A stretch of 64,000 bases of DNA from NCBI GenBank assembly GCA_022457155.1, contig JAJGOT010000322.1, forward strand, positions 796,001-860,000, given 5' to 3'. Numbering within the stretch: the first letter of the stretch is position 1; each line of letters opens with the position of its first letter. The notes under the pieces were generated by a model. That model saw nothing but the letters and a program-made list of their open reading frames with translations. It was not told the DNA's origin and made no database searches. Made by a program: the position numbers and the translations under genes. This DNA comes from Cladopsammia gracilis (Eukaryota > Cnidaria > Anthozoa > Scleractinia > Dendrophylliidae). This document shows, in pieces, positions 1-42,900 of this stretch.

Positions 1-1209
1 ACTCACATGTGCACAAGATAATTCTATTAGAGTACCGAACATAAATTCTTTTAAACTTTAAACAGATTCTACACTGATTTACTAACTCACGAACAACTTT
101 TTCTGGTAACAGATATCGAATAATAATAATCTACATCGGCTTACCTCAATGTTAGTAGCGGTTGATATATTCCTCGTACAATGTGTTCGCCCGAATTCGG
201 CTCGTTTGAACTCGTATAACGCTGGATAAATTCTAATACTGAGATTCAAAAATGTAAAATAATAATACTACAGCACGTACGTGTAGGAATCGCCACAATT
301 CGCGACCGGGCCTGAACGTAACTGAGCAAAATTATATTTCGACCAAAGTAATCAGGAAACCCCGCGGATGTTCGAGAAATTCTACTCACATTTCATGTGA
401 ATAGAGGCGTGACACTTATCATTTCACTTGTCCATCAATAAAGTAACGCCCACTCGCCCGCGGGATTATTTCAAATCCCGATAAAATCAACACTCCAAAA
501 CTGATTTGAGAACCATAACACTGCCTCGCTGCTTCTCAAAAACATTCTTTATCACAGAGCAGATTCAACAAGCATATTTTGCACAAATCGTAAAATTTCC
601 TTCCGTGCAAATTTGTCCGTTTTTTTATTGACCTTTCAGCAGTTGGTCTCGTTTTTTCCTGTAATGAGCCGGGACTGTCTGCACCGGCGAGTCCCAAAAA
701 GGGGCCAAAAAACGTGGTTACAAAAAAAATCTGAAATCGCTTGTCGGCTCTTAAAAAGTATTTTTCTTAAAAACTTTCCATGGGAAATTAACATTTGTTT
801 TCAAGAGAAAGCGACAAGTCTCCATAACTCCCCGAAGGGATAACTTGGACTCGGTTTGAAGAAAGTGATGCATCAAAGGGATAACATGCATTCTTCAAAT
901 TCTTACCGAGGCGCCACCTCGTCATTCAAACGTCATTGGTTCCAGTCATGTGCGATCTATTTATTATCTCAAAAACCGATTGAACAAAACTTCCAATTCC
1001 ATTGCATTTTTTTAAAAAATCGAAGTTAACTTTATGGAAGGGTCAAGGACATTCGGCATACTCAAAATTGTTGTGCAATACATGCCGACACAACACATAC
1101 CGTCACTTGGAGTGAGCATTCGGCTCCTGTAAGTGCTGCTACCTCGCGCCCCGAGGGACTCCCTGCATAAGGAAGTGACGGGGGCATCGTCGAAAAGATT
1201 GGGTGTTCT

Positions 1210-1293
1210 TGGTGTTGAGGAAGCCATTGTTGGTTAGCTTTTGTGTTGTGGGTATTGTTCAGTGTCTTTTGAATCTTTTGTTTTACGTCATTC
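1210..1293 (+). repeat. Dispersed repeat, copy 1
   Basis: This stretch shares long near-identical text with 9570-9703 and more weakly with 4674-4745, including GTCTTTTGAATCTTTTGTTT. The copy at 9570 is the best preserved and has inverted ends, so this one is probably a truncated copy of a small TIR element. Confidence 0.6.
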
Positions 1294-3060
1294 AAAAGTT
1301 TTGAAAGAAATTCCGAAAAGGAGCCAGAAGACGGTTTGATTGGGTGTGACTCACATTGATTATAAGGCCCAAACCCGAGGTACCAATTATTTCTGAAAAG
1401 GTTTCCTGTGAGACACTGACTCTGACTGTGGGCATGGTCATTTTCGATTCAACATCTGGCACCAAACCACAAATTTTAAGGAGGGGGTACACCCGAATTT
1501 CAGTGAAATTTTAAGAGATTCAAAGAAGGGATAGAAAATGATTTTTGGAACACCAACAGACAGTTGATACCCACGCAAGAGCACCCAAGTTGGATAGTGG
1601 ACTATTTTGGCCGTCAATCTACTAATTTTTAACTTCAATTCTAATTTTAAAACTACATTAAATCTTCAATATTTCTTGGTTCCCTAAATATTACAAATCC
1701 TTTGAGAAAAACTATTTCCTTCCAAACATACCCAAAAATCCCATAACATAGATTCATGAGACGGACGGACGACGGATTTTTGGATTGCTTGGAACGTGAA
1801 CGAGATCATATTTCCATTAAATCCATGTTAAGTAGCTTCAATTGGCGGAAAAATGACATTCAGGTGGACCCCACCTCCGACTATCAACACCGTAAGGTAA
1901 CAACTTTACTTACTGAGGGTGACACACAACAGTTTTCACTGATGAAACAGTGGCCCTCTACATGCAATATTGTTACATATACAAACTAGCGCTATGTTAC
2001 TAAAATATGAAAAAATATGTACATGATTTCAAAATAAAATTAAAAACTTATTTTTTTATATGGGGGGGGGGGAGGGGGGGGGAGGGGGGGCTCGTGGGTC
2101 GATCGCACTTTGTACCTCAGCCAGTTACCGTAAAATTCCAAAAAAAAAGTCGTTACATTTGTTCGGGCCTTTCTTCGGGGAGCTTGTGTTTGAATGTAAT
2201 TTGTGATAATCGGTATTGACATAAATTAATATTTTGCCGACACGGAGCAGAGAACCGGGTACTAGTGTAGTGCGCAAGGGGCTCACGGTTCGTGAGTTTG
2301 AAAAGTGTTCGTTGATAGATTTGTGTCATTCTACGGTCAGCCTCGCCGCCTCTAGTACTGTTCAAACAAGTTAACTTTCGTCTTAGTTGTTTATTGTAAT
2401 ACCTTAAGATTTGTTATCGGCAGTTTTAGCCGCATCTTTTAGTCGTTTGTTTCTTAGTTAAAAACACCTTAAAACCTTAAAGGTAGCACCACTGCATAGG
2501 TCGGGGGTACACGGTTCCTAGTTTTTCCAATAGTTGGTTTTTTTGGGGTTTACGTGTCCGGCTCTGGTGCGCTTAGAGTTTTTGTAATATTATAGTATAG
2601 TATATTATAGTAATATTGTAATATGATAGTCCTTTGTCGATAATAAAATGTATCGTGGGCCTGGCTGACCAACGCGCCCATGCCTCAACCTTTGAGTGTG
2701 TTCGGTTGTGTAGTGAAGGCAAAATAGGCAATTTTCCGTTTGGAAATGGACTGGGGCAGGCCAGGCCTCCGTGTTCAGGTATTCTATAACCTCGTTCCCA
2801 GGGACTCTTCTTCTCGTTCCTTGGAGCACTTTTCAAATAGCAATTGTAAACAGGCCATTTACCGTAGGAAAAGTTTACTTCCTTCGCTTACTTTCAGGAT
2901 ATTACGGTATGACAGGTTAGGCACTGGTTGTTCACAGAGCGGATAACTCTTATCTAGCGGATAAGTCGCTATCCGGCCGATAAAATGGGTCATGTCCGGC
3001 GTTTAATAAAAGTTAAAACTTAATGCAAGGCTGATCGGACAGCTATAAAGGGTATGTTAT

Positions 3061-3103
3061 TGCCCAATATTTCGGTTAGACAAAACTAACCTTCATCAAG
3101 GGC
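3061..3103 (-). repeat. Penelope-type repeat relic with hammerhead-like fold
   Basis: On the minus strand the order is GATGA, a perfect 6-bp stem (GGTTAG with CTAACC, loop TTTTGT), then GAAA followed by TATTGGGC. This is the order of the hammerhead ribozyme core (CUGAUGA, stem II, GAAA). The first core base is T instead of C, so activity is doubtful. Penelope-like retroelements are known to carry hammerhead motifs in their terminal repeats. A second degenerate copy is at 62139-62172. Confidence 0.45.
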
Positions 3104-4673
3104 TACAAAGAGCTAAGTAAAAATGGAATAAAACGGTTACAAGATATAAAATGATTCAAAAGAAAGATTAAATGATTGGTTAACAAAAATAAAAATAAAC
3201 AGCAGAAACGTTTACAAAGGCTACTATAAAAATAGAAAGTATATTAAGTTTCATCGCGTCTGTTCATAATAAAAGCTTGGGTAGCGCTAACTAGTCAATA
3301 AAGTGAATATAAGTGAGTGATCGGTGTGATCCTTATAGTGATCTAATCCATTTATTGAAAAAAAAAAACTGGAAAAAATGATGAAGGTTTAAAACCATGG
3401 AACGAATCGTAGATGGAGTCCACGCTTGAAAATTCAGGCTTTATCAGCTCGACTTGCTCAGATGAGCAACCGTGAGACTACAATTAACAAGCTAACATTA
3501 GAATCGATGGAGTCTCCAAGTCGGCAGTGAATGCCCACCTACTATTTTGAACTTTATTTTATTTTTGCTAGTTATCACTGCACACATCCCTGTATTCATA
3601 TAATTTATGTTAATGCATTTCTTCGCACTTTTTTTACCGTCCTGGCAATGATTTTGCAAGTTGTAGATGTAGATGAACAGATGATGATTGAGTGTCTAGT
3701 CTGGAAGCATGATGGGTATGACCTGGCACCGCCCTTAATTGCATTCCTTTGGAACAATTCGGTATCTTCAGAACAACAAGCTTTATTTGCATGAGCATAA
3801 GTATTATAGTATTTAAAAGCATACAGAAAGTATAGAGAAAATAAACGTACTAAACTGATAACAATTTGTTTCTAAAATCAAAGCAAGGTGATGTTTCAGA
3901 AGTTTTTAACGATGGGCTTCTGGTCCCTCTCATTGCCATCCGAGGCTGTGATCAACTGTCCTGATACAATCCCACACACGCCGGAGTGACCCCTTATCTC
4001 ATTTGAACTGATGAAATGCCGAAGGAAAGAGTCATCGATAACATTACAACACAAGAGCTGGGTGTCGACAGAAGCGGGCGACGAAAAAATAATTTTTCAT
4101 CAACTGACAACAAAACCTGTTTGTAATGAAGATCACACGTACTCAATTGTCAGCTGCTCAATTCTATTTCCTGCTGTTAATAAGGGTTTTACGTTTTTCC
4201 TTCCTTTTTGACTCTTTTAAATGCTATTTTGGGAGCCTAAAAGACCTAGAATGTACGGTGGCCAGCTATCGGAGCAAGAAAGGGACGAAAAATTAAACAA
4301 ATTGCAGCATTCTCCCGCTTTCTCAACTTTTTGGGTCGAGAAATTGTCCAAGGGTGCCTGCCTGTACGCAAAAACGCGTCTTGCATAATTGTCCGATGTA
4401 GTTACGTGATTATCTGTTAATTGTAGAAGCGCTAATTTCTCTATTACTTATCAAGGAAACCACTCAAGGACGTACATTAAATTTCCTTTTATTAAACCTG
4501 CAGAATTAAGGTGCTGTTTAATTGTACTTGACTTTGAATGGGCTCTTTTTCTCTCTTGAATAGTCAAGCAAAGCAAAAACCGCGACCGCGCGCGAAAATC
4601 TCTTACCCTTACCGCCAGGAGACGCGACCCACAGGCGGGCGATTTTCGCGGGAATTTCATGGAAACGTTCTTC

Positions 4674-4745
4674 AGCTGTTGTGTTGTGGTGTGGGATTGT
4701 ATATTGTCTTTTGAATCTTTTGTTTTACATGAATTGACATTCACA
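4674..4745 (+). repeat. Dispersed repeat, copy 2 (degenerate)
   Basis: This is a diverged copy of the repeat at 1210-1293 and 9570-9703. It shares the TGTGTTGTGGTGTGG and GTCTTTTGAATCTTTTGTTT text, and its right end (CAACATCCGCCATT) resembles the right inverted end of the 9570 copy. Confidence 0.45.
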
Positions 4746-5221
4746 ACATCCGCCATTTTTGCGCCGGCTCCCGTGTTTCCCTCGCTCGATTACTTGTTTA
4801 TTCTATTTTATTTTAATCAATATTTTTACAGGGACATCTTTTTAGCTAAGCTACCTCCACTGAAGAAAAAAAAAATAAGGCAACGCGTAGTGTAAAATTG
4901 TGCGAAGTTTTATTATTTCGGCACCTTTTAACTTCACCCGTGAAGAAGGAAGTTCGAAAACTCGAACTTCCCGCTAACTCGCACCACATACAGTTCCCCT
5001 GCTTCAATTAATGGAAGTTTAATCCTCGATAACTCGAACAGTTTTGTCTTTCCCCTGGTAGTTCGAGTTATCGGAATTCTATTGTAATTTAAAGACCCTA
5101 AACAGCCCGATGTGTACTTATTACTCTACACGAACATGTACTAAAATGTTTTATAGCACAGGCTACAAGCTGCGCTCGTTCTGATTGGCTAAAAAGCGTG
5201 TTTTATCAGAGTGTAAAGTGT

Positions 5222-5227
5222 TTTATT
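5222..5227 (-). terminator. Candidate polyadenylation signal of MAN2A
   Basis: TTTATT on the plus strand is AATAAA on the minus strand. It lies about 625 nt past the MAN2A stop codon and is the first canonical hexamer I found downstream of it. If used, both hairpins at 5721-5805 fall inside the 3' UTR. Not confirmed by transcript data. Confidence 0.35.
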
Positions 5228-5720
5228 GTATTTGAAGTGTGTTCCCGAAAAAAAGCTGAATCTTTAGCGTCTTTTACATTTAGTTTTCAGGATAAATTTT
5301 CAGTAAATTACATGAGTGTCAGACAAGTGATTTAGATGACAAACACTATAAACAGACAAAGTTTTCAAAACTTCTAGCAATTCAGTAAAAATCCAGTCAC
5401 CCAAACATAATATATTTAACAAATAAAGAAGGCCAAATCATGTTTTATATTGTCATAAAAATACGAGGCATGTTATTAGATGAGAACATTGTCCATCTAG
5501 TTTTTACTGCCAATTCGCTTTCCTGTACATTTTTATAGCCTCTGATCCTTTAAAGAAAACAGTGTATGATAAATACTAAGTACGGAAATTATTGTATTTC
5601 TAATGTTGACAATGTTTTTTTTTTTTTTTGTTCGTTTGTGCGAGTTTGTTCAATGCTGTAATCCGATTTTCGTTTCGCCACCAGTAAAATGGTTCTTTAA
5701 CCGAAGCCGAGTACATCCCC

Positions 5721-5754
5721 TGTAGACAGAGCTGGGTCAACAGCTCTGTCTACA
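5721..5754. other. Perfect 14-bp hairpin in MAN2A 3' UTR
   Basis: TGTAGACAGAGCTG (5721-5734) and CAGCTCTGTCTACA (5741-5754) pair perfectly around a 6-nt loop. The hairpin lies about 100 nt past the MAN2A stop codon, so it is probably transcribed. A second perfect hairpin follows within 20 nt. It could be a foldback element remnant or an RNA structure. Confidence 0.75.
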
Positions 5755-5770
5755 GACAGAGTCTCTTGTC

Positions 5771-5805
5771 TGTTAACAGTTTCATGTACTTTGAAACTGT
5801 TAACA
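5771..5805. other. Second perfect 14-bp hairpin in MAN2A 3' UTR
   Basis: TGTTAACAGTTTCA (5771-5784) and TGAAACTGTTAACA (5792-5805) pair perfectly around a 7-nt loop. It is 46 nt from the MAN2A stop codon. Its sequence is unrelated to the neighbouring hairpin. Confidence 0.75.
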
Positions 5806-5850
5806 CTGCTGTATAAAAATTCACTTCATGTAAAATCGCACGAAGAGTCG

Positions 5851-37087
<31,237 letters not shown>

Positions 37088-37321
37088 TGTCAGGCAACAA
37101 AACGTATAAAAACAAAACTAAACAATCTGTGGGACAAATGGAACAAGGGACAATGTCTTCATTCTCGATACACCGGGTATACAGGAGACTGGACTCTAGT
37201 AACAAGACTCCCTCGGCCAATTTTTGCTACATATGACGCAAGCTCACATGGAGTAAGCATTCGAACTTCTTTGAAGATAATTTGACGTCTTTCACACTTT
37301 GGAAACTATATCATCAATAAT
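37088..37321. promoter_or_regulatory. Bidirectional promoter, MAN2A / CACYBP
   Basis: Only 234 bp separate the MAN2A start codon (minus) from the CACYBP start codon (plus), so both 5' UTRs and the core promoter must lie here unless more distant 5' UTR exons exist. A CCAAT-type word (GGCCAATTTT, near 37213) and an ATF/CREB-like TGACGCAA (near 37234) are visible. No TATA box is evident. Sharing of regulation is inferred from the spacing. Confidence 0.6.
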
Positions 37322-37996
37322 ATGGAGAAAGTTCAAGAGTTAAAGGAGACAAAAGACGAAATTCAAAGTCTTCTTTCATCTGCTACTCGACCTCGGGTTA
37401 AAAAACTCCTACAAGATGAGCTTGATCGTGTAGAACGCGAGATCAATTCCGAGGAGAAACGAATCGAAAATGGCTCTGCGGAAGAGGTGAAGAAAACGGC
37501 ACCGAAGAAACCACAAGTTTCCTTAACTAAAATCACATCTTACGCCTGGGATCAATCACCCAAGTTCGTAAAAATTTACTTAACTTTACCCGAGGTAGAA
37601 GCTCTCCCCGAGGAGAAAGTCTCTTCAAAGTTCACCAAAAGTTCTTTGGAGCTGCGAGTGCTGGGGCTAAAAGGCAAAAACTATCAGTTTCATATGGTCC
37701 ATTTGTTACATCATATTATTCCAGAGTCAAGCTACGTCAAAGTAAAAACAGGAAAACTCAGTATTTTTCTGAAGAAGGAAAAAGAAGAAAATTGGTCTTG
37801 TCTGACAGTAACCGAAAACTTGAAGAGTACAAAACAGCAACCGAAATTTGATGAAGGCAAGGATCCAGGAGAGGGAATAATGGATTTGATGAAAAAGATG
37901 TACGATGAAGGTGATGACGAGATGAAGAGAACCATTGCCAAGGCCTGGACTGAGTCAAGAGATAAACAGAACACAACTATGGACTTGGAATTGTAA
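37322..37996 (+). CDS. CACYBP: Calcyclin-binding protein / SIP, 224 aa, intronless
   Basis: CACYBP (Siah-interacting protein) is a cytosolic and nuclear adaptor linking Siah1, Skp1 and S100 proteins in ubiquitination of targets such as beta-catenin. Residues 1-55 form a charged helical N-terminal hairpin (Siah-binding and dimerisation region, ending SEEKRIENG). Residues about 67-160 are a CS domain (SYAWDQSPKFVKIYLTL, then the FTKSSLELRV strand). Residues about 165-224 are an SGS-type tail with the conserved DPGEGIMDLMKKMYDEGDDE and MKRTIAKAW words. The length is close to the human protein (228 aa), so it is full length. The whole coding sequence is one uninterrupted exon, whereas the vertebrate gene is split into several. 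The ATG at 37322 is chosen because it gives the expected N-terminus. Confidence 0.95.
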   Translation: MEKVQELKETKDEIQSLLSSATRPRVKKLLQDELDRVEREINSEEKRIENGSAEEVKKTAPKKPQVSLTKITSYAWDQSPKFVKIYLTLPEVEALPEEKVSSKFTKSSLELRVLGLKGKNYQFHMVHLLHHIIPESSYVKVKTGKLSIFLKKEKEENWSCLTVTENLKSTKQQPKFDEGKDPGEGIMDLMKKMYDEGDDEMKRTIAKAWTESRDKQNTTMDLEL

Positions 37997-38434
37997 AGAA
38001 TTGGAAGTGAAAGCAAGTGATCAAACAGACTATTGACTGTTCAGATACATGTAAACCAAGTGTGATTATAAATAATATCGTTTATATGTTTTTTGTATGT
38101 TTCCTGTTAGGTTTAAAATTAGACTATGAACAGCTGTTGATCTTATCTCTTGTTGGTCACAGTGGTGGACATAGGGGAAGGGCCAAGGGATCCCCCCTAT
38201 CTTGCAAAAAATGAAACCCAAAGGGCCTAACTTCCCCCCCCCCCCTCCTCCCCTCCCTCCTCCCCTATGATATGGAGTCTTGAACCGCCACTGGGTCATA
38301 CAGTGAGAAGTCGAATGCAAGTGCAATGTGAAAAATTTTGTGCAGTAACTCAAAGCAAAAGAGGATCTCCTGCCTTTATGGTTTTCTTGCAACATGTCTT
38401 TTAACAAATCTGTGACACAGGTTTCATAAAAAAA

Positions 38435-38440
38435 AATAAA
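38435..38440 (+). terminator. Candidate CACYBP polyadenylation signal
   Basis: AATAAA in an A-rich stretch about 440 nt past the CACYBP stop. It is the first canonical hexamer downstream on this strand. Its position inside an A run makes it less certain. Confidence 0.35.
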
Positions 38441-38499
38441 AAGTGTGGGAATTGCACACTGGCAATTTTTTCATGTAACTTTTCTCACAGTTTTGCTGC

Positions 38500-39840
38500 G
38501 AGACAAGTGCCACAAAATTTAGCCTCGTGTAAAACCGCCTTTAGCATTGCGGTCATTTATGAGGTAAATTGAAAGGGGGATTGCTCAATAGGTGCAGACT
38601 GGAACTGTAATATTATTATCCTGGGTACAAGTGTCAGCTTGACAAGTGTGAAGTTACATTATAAGCAGTTGTTTATAGATGTTTGACCAGCACCCAAAAA
38701 TATGTGCACACAGTACGTTAAATGCCTGCACAGATTCTCGTTTACATGTAAGAAGGAACAGGAATATATTTTCATCAGGAATACGGCAGGAGCTGCCATA
38801 AGCTGGTCTAAGGAACCTTCAGTCAACCTCGGTCTCATTTTACACTTTCCAAAATGCTTGTAGTGGTAGAATAAGGTTAATCAGGTGCAGTACAATCTTT
38901 TCTTTTTTGCAAAAGCAGCATGAAATTTATAATTTGCTGAATGTTGTGTTACAGTTCATAAAGATGTTAACTAACTGTACTAGTACAACTGATAGGTATA
39001 AAAATAAATCAGATTACCCGTAATGCTATAATGCAACAATGTTATTCTTCCTTGTAGTCCAGGGTTAAATACATTTTGCAGTGTTTTTATTTGCTGCCTG
39101 AAAGAACCATAATCTATGATTTTTAAAGAATGGGATCTCATTTCATTCAGAATTTAATTATAATGGCTGGATTGATGTACAGTGGACATGGAAACATGAA
39201 AGTGGCCTTAATGGAATCTAGAGCAGATTCTAGGTCAGATCTTGGAAGAGGGATAAAAAATAAATGAAGTTGTGAACATCCCACTCATAATCCAAAAGTA
39301 ATCAAACTTCAAGTTGTCAGGGATTAATATTTTATAAGAAAAGAGTTAGATACTGCTGTGGAAATTACTTATGTGAACGGCTTAAGTTAGTGAAAAGTTA
39401 AACTGTGGTTCAGGTTTAAATAACAATAATTATTATTTCTATTATAATTTTAATATCCTGCTCTGTATATAACCTGTGACATGACAGGAGCTCAAAGGAC
39501 CCATAAATTAAAGAGGCATTGTCATGGTGTTTTGCTGTGTTTTGTCAAAATATTTGACAATTTACCTTTGTTCGCACATAATAGAGAATATTAAGTGATT
39601 TCTTGAAAAGCCATAAAACATAATCAGTTTTTTGCAATTTTTCTAAGACGCAAGGAAAGAACTTGAAAAAACTGGCCATTTTTTTTAGAACAAGGGGACC
39701 AGTTCTAGAAAGCAACTTCCATTTCTGATCTTTGTTAATGACTTCCGGTTGATACTCAACTTCCGGCTATGTAACCCTCATTCCCAGGGTCTTTCTTGTC
39801 TCACGGTTGGTTTAACCAAGCGCACGAAGAATTGTGGGAA
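38500..39840. other. Intergenic stretch, CACYBP to AP-3 sigma
   Basis: AT-rich sequence without a recognisable coding exon. It should hold the distal end of CACYBP transcription and the upstream region of the AP-3 sigma gene. I saw no TIR element with clear ends here. Confidence 0.5.
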
Positions 39841-39848
39841 ATAAAGTG

Positions 39849-39859
39849 GCCGCCATCTT
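39849..39859 (-). promoter_or_regulatory. YY1-type site upstream of AP-3 sigma start
   Basis: GCCGCCATCTT is the complement of AAGATGGCGGC, the YY1 consensus often found at transcription start sites of metazoan housekeeping genes. It lies 60 nt before the start codon. Transcription probably starts near here; this is an inference from the motif and position. Confidence 0.5.
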
Positions 39860-39918
39860 GAACACTCATATGTGAAGTGTATACAGTGTATTTTGATTTT
39901 TATTCTCCCTATTTTGAA

Positions 39919-42900
39919 ATGATCAAGGCGATCCTTGTTTTCAATAACCATGGAAAGCCACGGATGAGCAAATTCTTCACTCATTATGTAAGTATTCTAT
40001 CCTGTTTTCCAAGAGCAACAAATTAAACTATAGATCGATAAAAGCTTTCGGATTCAGTAAGCTTAAGTTTATGTTTCCATTCTGTGGAAACAGAAAACTG
40101 CCGATTTATCTTTTTTTTTTTAAAATTCGCCTTATCCTGATAATTGAAACTGAGTTTAAGATGGTAGATGTATTGGCTAAATGCAGAACTCAAAAGTGCA
40201 TGACAGGCTGGGGTAAACCTGCTATTTCTTTTACTGAGAATTGAAATGCAAAAGTTTTATATCCCTTTTCAAGTACTTTCTACATTGTATACCTTATTGT
40301 TAAAGATTAACTTAAGAAAACTAAATCACATAATGTGTGAGTTAAATACAGTGGAACCACCATTAAATTAACATCATCGGGACCAGGAGAGGTATCCCTT
40401 TAATAGAGGCAATAATTACAAAGATTATATGAGCATTTTGCTAGCCAGGACCAGGAGAAGTGTCCCCTTAATGGAGGTATCCCTTTACAGCCATGCTCCG
40501 TCACGCGTGACCAGTATTTTTGAATATTTGAATGGATTTTTCAAGTTTACGTGTCGGTTTTGTAAATTCATTCCGAGATTCGGAATGCTTGTGAGAATTT
40601 TACCGCATTTTCGGAAAAACAAAGAGCAACAAAATATCAATGATTTTATTTGAAATATTACATATCCGAACAATATTTGTTTTATTTTATGCGTGTAGCG
40701 AAATTATTTTTCCGTTAACTTGTGACATTCAAAGTGTTTTCCAGAGAGATCTTCAAGGTTTCATTCAAATCTCTGATGTTGCAAAGAAAATGTTCATTTC
40801 AGTCTTGTGGATTACTGGTCACGCATGACAGAGAATGGCTGTAATAGAGGTGATAATTACAAAGATTATATTAGCATTTTGCTAGCCAGGACCAAGATAA
40901 GTGTCCCTTTAATAGAGGTGATAATTACAAAGATTATATGAGTGTTTTGCCGGCCGGGACCAGGTGAAGTGCCCCCTTAATAGAGGTGTCCCTTTAATAG
41001 AGGTGATAATTACAAAGATTATATGAGTGTTTTGCCGACCGGGACCAGGTGAAGTGTACATACATTCATTCATACATAGATACTTTATTTGATGTGGACC
41101 TGCTAAAAATGATTAAAACCTAACTATATATATAATAAATAAACATTTGACAATAATGGAGAAATTTGACAATAATAACCCCATAATGGAGGTGTCCCCT
41201 TAATAGAGGTGATAATTACAAAGATTGAATGTTTTGCTAGCCAGGACCAGGAGAAGTGTCACCTTAATGGAGGTGCTGCAGCTCCAAAGCAGAGGTTCCA
41301 CTGTAATCATTATGTTTTCTGTATAGAAGGGTATTAATAGACAAGTGTTATTTTATTTTCAGTCAGAGGACATGCAGCACCAGATCATAAGAGAGACATT
41401 TCATATAGTCTCTAGAAGAGATGACAATGTGTGTAATTTCTTGGAAGGAGGAACGTAAGTTATAATTTTCATCTTCTGTTCTCTATCTTGGATGACCAGG
41501 GCTTGGGCATAGTCATTGCAAGCTTTTAGCCAGAAGAGTGTCTGATCATCCTATAGACACCCATGCTTTGAAGAAATTTATGAAAGATTCACCTGAGCTT
41601 TAGTAAATGTTGTGACAGACATGCCTCTGGAATGCCCCGTTTTCAATTTCAGGCTAAAAGCCTGGTTCATTGAGTTCCTGAGCAAGATGTAAAAAGCTTG
41701 CACTATACCCACTTGCACAATACCCTGTAATAGCAAGTTTTCAAGGTAAACTCCCCAGTAGGAGTGTAATAATAAATTGAACTATCGATGCATTGCGATT
41801 TGGTGTGTTCCGATAGCAATGCCTCAATAAGTTTTGCCTCACTGCAGTCTTTTCAGGTATAACCTCCTTCCATCTACTGCAGCTTTGTCCTCTTCCATTA
41901 AAATAAATATAATATTCTCTTTTCCTTACCTCTGTTGCTCTGAGAACAACTACATTTTACCTCCTCATTTCACTGACCAGCCAGGCAAGTTTGCTTGCAT
42001 GGATTAATGTCTTTACAGAATAAACATATTCCTTTTTTTTTTTCATTTTTTTAAGCTACTGTAGATTAAAAATTAATTTATCAGCTTTGGGTAGCCATCT
42101 AGGTTTCACCCAAAGGTTTCTTATCCATAGCTTACCCAACAAAATCCTTGTCTGCAATACTGGTTAAAACCTTGCCGGGAGAACAAACCCCAGACAGAAT
42201 AACTCTAGGGTTGTGGAAACACACAAAACACTCCACCACCGCAAGATGGATGTGATTCTTTCAAATTGTAATCTGTACATGTAACTAGGTTGACTTTCAG
42301 GTTTTTTATTTTTCATTTTAAATTCTTTATCTCAGGCTAATTGGTGGTTCTGACTTCAAGATAATTTACAGACACTATGCCACTCTTTACTTTGTCTTCT
42401 GTGTGGATTCTTCAGAAAGTGAGCTAGGAATTCTAGATCTTATCCAGGTGAGTTGATGCAAAGAGCTTAAACTTTTAAAACATTGCAAACAAGTATGCTA
42501 CATGTAGCATGGCCAATAAAAATAAAATAAAGTATTGTTATAGTAACTCTTCTATTAATCATGCAGTTACATGCATGTTACATGTAATGTATCTTCAGAA
42601 AGTCTAAGTCAGTTGAACATTATCATTAATCCAGCAACACTTGTATGTGTTTTCATTTCTAGGTTTTTGTGGAAACATTAGACAAGTGTTTTGAAAATGT
42701 TTGTGAACTGGATCTCATATTTCATATGGACAAGGTATATTGCTAATTATATTGACTAAGAAAAAGATCTGTGATGGCATCATTTTACTGATTATTCTTG
42801 TTATCTGATATTCAAGGTTACAGATCTGATAATTTGCCTCTAAAATTTGATATCCTTATTGTCCATTTTTTCTCTTTGAACCCTGACTACTAGCAAATGA

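Larger units (their letters stand above)
1..5850. other. Gene-poor left flank, repeats and low complexity
   Basis: I see no conserved protein in any frame here. The open frames are short, lack recognisable motifs and are not joined by consistent splice sites. The stretch holds a G-run tract (2061-2090), fragments of repeats that recur elsewhere in the window (1210-1293, 4674-4745, 2939-2990), a Penelope-type repeat relic (3061-3103), and the likely 3' UTR of MAN2A at the right edge. A frame at 3531-3794 translates to 87 residues but matches nothing I know. Unrecognised exons of a gene lying to the left remain possible. Confidence 0.6.

Noticed and set aside
3531..3794. 87-residue plus-strand frame
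   Set aside because: The C-terminal half (VDVDEQMMIECLVWKHDGYD) looks protein-like, but no family, splice partner or promoter supports it.
40349..41303. CRISPR-like array
   Set aside because: The regularly repeated units are internal tandem repeats of a TIR element in a eukaryotic intron; repeat and spacer lengths are irregular.
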